Shown: in pieces, positions 5,684 through 6,145 of the stretch
Numbering within the stretch: position 1 is the stretch's first letter
How the letters are laid out: every line of letters begins with the position of its first letter
Source: Archangiaceae bacterium
GTDB taxonomy: Bacteria; Myxococcota; Myxococcia; Myxococcales; Myxococcaceae
Direction: 5' to 3'
Assembly: GCA_023248915.1 (NCBI GenBank)
Contig: JAHFDQ010000168.1
Location: 4,491-10,635, forward strand
Length of the DNA: 6,145 nucleotides
Notes under the pieces: model-generated
Told to the model about the DNA's origin: nothing
The model's input: the letters and a program-made list of their open reading frames with translations, nothing else
Database searches by the model: none
Translations under genes and position numbers: made by a program

Positions 5684-5837
5684 CGGGTGACGTCGAGGGT
5701 AGCACCGGGTCCGGGCGGCCGCGCCTTCGCGGCGGTTTCCTCCGGGCGGCCGGGCGGTCTACAAAGGGCGGGCGAGGCTGGCGCGCGCCGGGGAAGCTCT
5801 GGGCCCGGGTCGCACGACGCGGAGCTGGGTGAGGGGC
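5684..5837. promoter_or_regulatory. Divergent intergenic region between the S1C-like and Rieske genes
   Basis: These 154 very GC-rich bases must carry promoters for both diverging genes. I cannot name a convincing -35/-10 pair; TACAAA at 5760-5765 is the only -10-like word toward the Rieske gene and has no good -35. The region holds a 12-base direct repeat (listed separately) and a short hairpin, gccgcg/cgcggc with a cctt loop, at 5718-5733. The hairpin lacks a T tract and sits between gene starts, so it is not a terminator. Confidence 0.5.
5710..5752. repeat. 12-base direct repeat tccgggcggccg, copies 31 bases apart
   Basis: Identical copies of tccgggcggccg lie at 5710-5721 and 5741-5752. 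The start-to-start distance of 31 bases is close to three helical turns, so both would face the same side of the helix, as paired operator sites often do. The words are nearly pure G/C and could recur by chance in such DNA. Confidence 0.5.
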
Positions 5838-6145
5838 ATGAGCGGCAAGCGAATCGACCTGGGCCCCGCCGACCTGAAGGAGGGCGAGCTCAGGGGCTAC
5901 GACGTCGGCCGCCGCCGGGTAGTGGTGGTTCGGGTGGGAGGCCGGTGGAAGGCGCTCGACGACTGGTGCAACCACGCCGGCTGCTTGCTTTCCGGGGGGC
6001 GTATCGAGCAGAACCGGCTCATCTGCCCCTGCCATGAGATCGGCTTCGACCTCGACTCGGGGCGGAACGAGACGGCCCCCGCGCTCTGCGACGATCAGCG
6101 GGTCATCCGCGTCGTCGAGGACGGGGGCCGGCTGGGCATCGACGA
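5838..6145 (+). CDS. Small Rieske [2Fe-2S] protein, ferredoxin type (partial at right edge)
   Basis: The first 102 codons encode MSGKRIDLGPADLKEG, then a beta-rich region and a complete Rieske cluster site. Box one is CNHAGC (44-49) and box two CPCH (63-66), giving Cys44, His46, Cys63 and His66 as [2Fe-2S] ligands. Cys49 and Cys65 occupy the positions that form the disulfide in cytochrome bc1/b6f Rieske proteins. There is no N-terminal membrane anchor or Tat signal, so the protein looks soluble, like the ferredoxin components of ring-hydroxylating dioxygenases or the small subunit of nitrite reductase. Its role is presumably electron transfer, but its partner is not in the window. The ATG at 5838 follows gaggggc; an in-frame GTG at 5829 with GGAG four bases upstream is a possible alternative that adds three residues. 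The gene diverges from the S1C-like/protease operon and its C-terminus is cut off. Confidence 0.88.
   Translation, partial: MSGKRIDLGPADLKEGELRGYDVGRRRVVVVRVGGRWKALDDWCNHAGCLLSGGRIEQNRLICPCHEIGFDLDSGRNETAPALCDDQRVIRVVEDGGRLGID

Noticed and set aside
5718..5733. A hairpin gccgcg-cctt-cgcggc as an intrinsic terminator
   Set aside because: It lies between two divergent gene starts, has only a six-pair stem and lacks a T tract on either strand.
5048..6037. A 329-codon plus-strand frame crossing the S1C-like gene, the spacer and the Rieske gene
   Set aside because: It is in a different frame from the Rieske motifs and antisense to the signal-peptide gene; its composition is low-complexity Arg/Gly.

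Overview
The window looks like chromosomal DNA of a very GC-rich bacterium, most likely a member of the Myxococcota (Deltaproteobacteria in the older sense). The reasons are the strong G/C preference at third codon positions, a cytoplasmic J-protein with a long Pro/Ala-rich N-terminus next to a shortened Hsp70, and a CPBP intramembrane protease resembling the myxosortases of that phylum. The assignment rests on protein resemblance alone. I see no rRNA, tRNA, CRISPR array, insertion sequence or attachment site.

Layout. Positions 1-3343 hold a tight minus-strand cluster, read right to left: a lidless Hsp70 (3343-1739), a J-domain/TPR protein (1732-458, 6 bases after the Hsp70 stop) and the start of a CvpA-family membrane protein (441 to beyond base 1). 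A 176-base spacer (3344-3519) separates it from a divergent plus-strand gene (3520-4350). That gene encodes a class II glutamine amidotransferase-like protein whose catalytic residues are mostly replaced. It ends tail-to-tail with the next minus-strand gene; both stop codons lie in one shared CTAG (4347-4350). The minus-strand pair at 5683-4347 encodes a secreted S1C/HtrA-like protein lacking most of the catalytic triad and a CPBP glutamic intramembrane protease, joined by an ATGA overlap. A second divergent spacer (5684-5837) leads to a small Rieske [2Fe-2S] protein that runs off the right edge.

How the genes may work together. The Hsp70 and J-protein are probably a dedicated chaperone and co-chaperone: the HPD motif and the Hsp70 ATPase and linker motifs are intact, while the Hsp70 helical lid is absent. 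The S1C-like protein and intramembrane protease are translationally coupled and both act at or beyond the inner membrane. They could form a surface-protein processing unit in which the protease cleaves and the dead S1C fold binds or presents substrates; that is inference. The window therefore holds two likely pseudoenzymes (amidotransferase-like and trypsin-like) beside intact enzymes, which is its most interesting aspect.
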